Shown in pieces: positions 5,945 through 7,958 of a stretch of DNA of 7,958 nt. Source of the DNA: Bacteroidota bacterium (GTDB lineage Bacteria > Bacteroidota > Ignavibacteria > Ignavibacteriales > Melioribacteraceae). The DNA lies in assembly GCA_021814855.1 (NCBI GenBank), contig JAKAHQ010000065.1, positions 1 through 7,958 on the forward strand, given 5' to 3'. A model generated the notes under the pieces. That model saw nothing but the letters and a program-made list of their open reading frames with translations, was not told the DNA's origin and did no database searches. Position 1 is the first letter of the stretch. Every line of letters starts with the position of its first letter. A program made the position numbers and the translations under genes.

Positions 5945-7285
5945 TTAAAAAGCCACCCAGCATAATAAATACAACGTATTGTTGTCCGATGCGTTTCTGC
6001 CGTTGCCGTCGTAGTTATTTGTCCCACCGTTAAACTTGTTGTAAACCACGTACTGTGCCGCGAGTTTTGTGTTAAGCCAGGGCAGGTAATCAAATTCGGC
6101 AGTAAAGCCGTTGCTGTCGGGCATTCCGTTTGCGCTTCCGCTAACGGAAGCGGAAGGATAAAGAAGCGGATCATAATCGCCGGTAACGGAAAAGTATCCG
6201 AGCGAAAAACCGATCTGTGAATGCAAATAGTAATTTGCGTTCGCTTGAAATTCGCTCAATTTATCAGATGAATAAGCCGAACCACCCTTGGCTAAGGAAG
6301 CATCCAGAGTTCGTGATTCATGAATCCATGACCCGTGAGCAGTAAGCATATTCTGCCCGAAGGGTTTCTCGAAATTAAAATCAAATCCTACATCGGTATA
6401 ACGATCGGTTAATCCCTGAACTCCGGTTGGATACATGTTTGCGGATAACCCGAAAGTACCTACCTGGAGATAAAAATCTTCGAACTGTTTTTGCAGAGCG
6501 ATTCGCCAGTAAGGAGCTAATGATTTTAAAATTCCTGTTGATGCGCTGTCCGGCGGATTTGCGGCGCCTTGGGGAGCCGATTTGTAAAGACTTATTTCGG
6601 TATACAATAAATTATTCCACATGCTGTAAATACCTAAGCCCGCAACTTGCTGTGCCAAACCTCCGTCGATCAACGCCGAAGCGGCTGGTGTAGGTGAAGT
6701 GGAAGAAGATGCGAAGGGAAATCTCCATGCCGGAATACTGTTCCAAATATCCTGCATGGTAGGGTTGTTATTTAACGTAATTCCATAAGTAAAATTTTCA
6801 CCTCCCAATTCGGTCTGGTCGGCGTAGCGTAATTCAGTGTTATCCAAACCAATTGCGCCGTCCTGGTCGCTGTAAGTTAATTGGATAAATCCGCCAATCT
6901 TGGGAGTAAGTGAACCACCTGCAAAAAGACTTAACTGCTGCGGGAAGGAGAAATTATCGTTCTGTGTTCCCGGCTGTTCCTTGCTTTTATAAGTGTAAGA
7001 CATTTGCATCATGGCGGAGAAAGGAGATGTTTTCTGCAGCCGCAATATTGTTGTTTCGCTGTCTGCATTCGCTTGAATGGTTTCGGCAGTAACCATTGTA
7101 TAGGCATTCAGCTTGAACTGTCTTCCGAATGCATTTAACTCGGGGAAAATTGTATGGCATGCATTGCACGATAAACCGGTTTGACGCGCAAAGCTTGGAA
7201 TAGCGTAAGTGTTACTATTGATTATCAATAATATCGCCAAAACGAGGGCAACAGTTGCGGCGCGTGCCGCTTTATTAATTTTCAT
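5945..7285 (-). CDS. Outer-membrane beta-barrel fused to an N-terminal monoheme cytochrome c (Cyc2-like architecture)
   Basis: The 446-residue protein begins with a signal peptide (basic MKINKAARAA, hydrophobic VALVLAILLIIN, probable cleavage after SNTYA, residue 28). Directly after it comes a short heme domain with one CXXCH (CNACH, residues 40-44) in the context SFARQTGLSCNACHTIFPEL followed by NAFGRQFKLNAY. The remaining about 370 residues look like a porin barrel: alternating polar/aromatic strands, Gly/Asn/Ser-rich loops, and a C-terminal strand ending in Phe (NNTLYLLCWVAF), the usual outer-membrane assembly signal. A heme c at the mouth of a barrel is the arrangement of Cyc2-type iron oxidases and related porin cytochromes that move electrons across the outer membrane. 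Whether this member oxidises iron or serves another redox partner is inference. An AGGAG site lies at 7291-7295, and the gene starts 13 bases after the small cytochrome gene, so the two form an operon. The hairpin at 5883-5914 follows it. Confidence 0.88.
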   Translation of the reverse strand: MKINKAARAATVALVLAILLIINSNTYAIPSFARQTGLSCNACHTIFPELNAFGRQFKLNAYTMVTAETIQANADSETTILRLQKTSPFSAMMQMSYTYKSKEQPGTQNDNFSFPQQLSLFAGGSLTPKIGGFIQLTYSDQDGAIGLDNTELRYADQTELGGENFTYGITLNNNPTMQDIWNSIPAWRFPFASSSTSPTPAASALIDGGLAQQVAGLGIYSMWNNLLYTEISLYKSAPQGAANPPDSASTGILKSLAPYWRIALQKQFEDFYLQVGTFGLSANMYPTGVQGLTDRYTDVGFDFNFEKPFGQNMLTAHGSWIHESRTLDASLAKGGSAYSSDKLSEFQANANYYLHSQIGFSLGYFSVTGDYDPLLYPSASVSGSANGMPDSNGFTAEFDYLPWLNTKLAAQYVVYNKFNGGTNNYDGNGRNASDNNTLYLLCWVAF

Positions 7286-7298
7286 TTTTTCTCCTGTA

Positions 7299-7751
7299 TT
7301 ATTTTTTTAATTGACGGATGTAGTTAACCAGCTCCCATCTTTGCTTTTCTGACAGCGCGGATTTCCAGGAAACCATTGGCGGTTTACCCGTGGTTATTTT
7401 CCAAAATATGGCTCCGTCAGTTTGCTCTTGAACAATCTTGGATGTAAGATTCTTAGGGTGGGGAATTATTGTCGCGGCAGCCGGGCCGTTTCCTTCGCCT
7501 TTATCTCCGTGACAGCTTGCGCAGTTAGCAGTGAATACTGATTTGCCCTCTTTAGCTGCTTTAGCGTTTCCTGCTAAAGGATTTTTTAATTTCGATGCAA
7601 AGCTCGGTGCTATCCAATCGTTTCCGCCTCCTTGAAGAATTGCATCTGTTTTATGTTTAATTGGCGAACCGGCGCTGAATGAATATACCGACGTTACGAC
7701 AAACAAAAAAATTAAAAACGGAATTGATTTATTTATGTTGCTGGATTTCAT
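7299..7751 (-). CDS. Periplasmic class I monoheme cytochrome c
   Basis: The 150-residue product has an N-terminal hydrophobic segment (residues about 9-25, IPFLIFLFVVTSVYSFS) that acts as a signal peptide or anchor. A linker is followed by a cytochrome c domain from about residue 63. The heme site is CASCH (residues 77-81) in the usual context GKSVFTANCASCHGDKGEGNGPAA; Met126 in TGKPPMVSW is the likely sixth ligand; and a C-terminal helix WELVNYIRQLKK closes the fold. Proteins of this form are soluble or tethered electron carriers in the periplasm. The ATG is set by GGAGG (complement of 7756-7760). It is the first gene of a two-gene operon with the cytochrome-porin fusion, and the natural reading is that it exchanges electrons with that protein on the periplasmic side. 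Its redox partner at the inner membrane is not in the window. Confidence 0.93.
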   Translation of the reverse strand: MKSSNINKSIPFLIFLFVVTSVYSFSAGSPIKHKTDAILQGGGNDWIAPSFASKLKNPLAGNAKAAKEGKSVFTANCASCHGDKGEGNGPAAATIIPHPKNLTSKIVQEQTDGAIFWKITTGKPPMVSWKSALSEKQRWELVNYIRQLKK

Positions 7752-7784
7752 AATGCCTCCAATAAATGATGTTGGGTTTTCGTT

Positions 7785-7800
7785 TTACAAAAATTTGTAA
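7785..7800. promoter_or_regulatory. Palindromic dyad upstream of the cytochrome operon
   Basis: TTACAAA (7785-7791) and TTTGTAA (7794-7800) are a perfect 7-bp inverted repeat with a 2-base spacer, placed 33 bases upstream of the cytochrome start. The position fits an operator near the transcription start of the minus-strand operon; an AATAAT-like -10 lies just upstream of it on that strand. It is AT-rich and could be chance. It does not match the FNR/CRP consensus. Confidence 0.3.
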
Positions 7801-7871
7801 GCGATTATTAGGTTCTAAATAAATGCGAAAGAGAGTTTTAGATGAGAAGGAATTCGTGAAGAATTGTATTT

Positions 7872-7927
7872 GAAATGGGCGTTGCCATGGAAATGGGACT
7901 GCCGTGATGAAATTGCTGCCGCTTGAT
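7872..7927. repeat. Three degenerate tandem units of 18-19 bp
   Basis: Three adjacent units begin at 7872, 7890 and 7909: GAAATGGGCGTTGCCATG, GAAATGGGACTGCCGTGAT and GAAATTGCTGCCGCTTGAT, followed by AAATG. They share GAAAT at the start and a central TGCC. The units are 18, 19 and 19 bases, so this is not a codon-phased repeat. No gene is recognisable in 7752-7958 around them. Confidence 0.45.
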
Positions 7928-7958
7928 AAATGTATTTTTAAAAGTAGTGAACGAGCCT

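Noticed and set aside
7823..7873. 16-codon plus-strand ORF starting MRKRVLDEKE
   Set aside because: It is short, has no ribosome site, and overlaps the upstream region of the minus-strand operon.

Overview
The window looks like a chromosomal segment of a moderately AT-rich Gram-negative bacterium of the Ignavibacteria/Chlorobi-Bacteroidetes side of the tree. The strongest pointer is a type IX secretion C-terminal sorting domain (YQNYPNPFNPST motif, LASGIY motif, basic end) encoded at about 4690-4942. Strong GGAGG ribosome sites, Asp-box and YVTN propellers and heme c proteins fit this. The assignment is an inference from protein style; no rRNA or marker gene is present.

Layout. 2-943 (+) is the 3' part of a methyl-accepting chemotaxis protein whose start lies outside the window. 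944-1650 has no convincing gene: it holds nine consecutive 21-bp repeat units (1060-1248), two weak dyads and a stretch at 1502-1648 that may be a decayed repeat or gene relic. 1651-2394 (+) is a tyrosine-rich exported protein of unknown function, followed at 2480-3487 (+) by a seven-bladed YVTN/YncE-type beta-propeller. 3711-4945 (+) is an Asp-box (BNR-like) secreted protein split from its type IX sorting domain by a single-base frameshift. 5006-5401 (+) is a DUF1801/YdhG-type protein, and 5454-5852 (+) is a VOC (glyoxalase-fold) gene interrupted by an in-frame TGA. A bidirectional hairpin at 5883-5914 separates these from the opposite-strand genes.

On the minus strand, reading 7751 to 5945, a two-gene operon encodes a small exported monoheme cytochrome c and then an outer-membrane beta-barrel protein with one N-terminal heme c motif. 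This pairing is the most functionally suggestive part of the window: it could carry electrons across the outer membrane, as in Cyc2-type porin-cytochrome fusions, although the donor or acceptor cannot be read from the sequence. Its upstream region contains a dyad and a short degenerate tandem repeat.

I see no phage, transposase, CRISPR array, tRNA or rRNA. I did not find a convincing new multi-gene system. The leads worth checking are the cytochrome/porin operon, the 21-bp array that is open on both strands, and the two single-base lesions in neighbouring genes.
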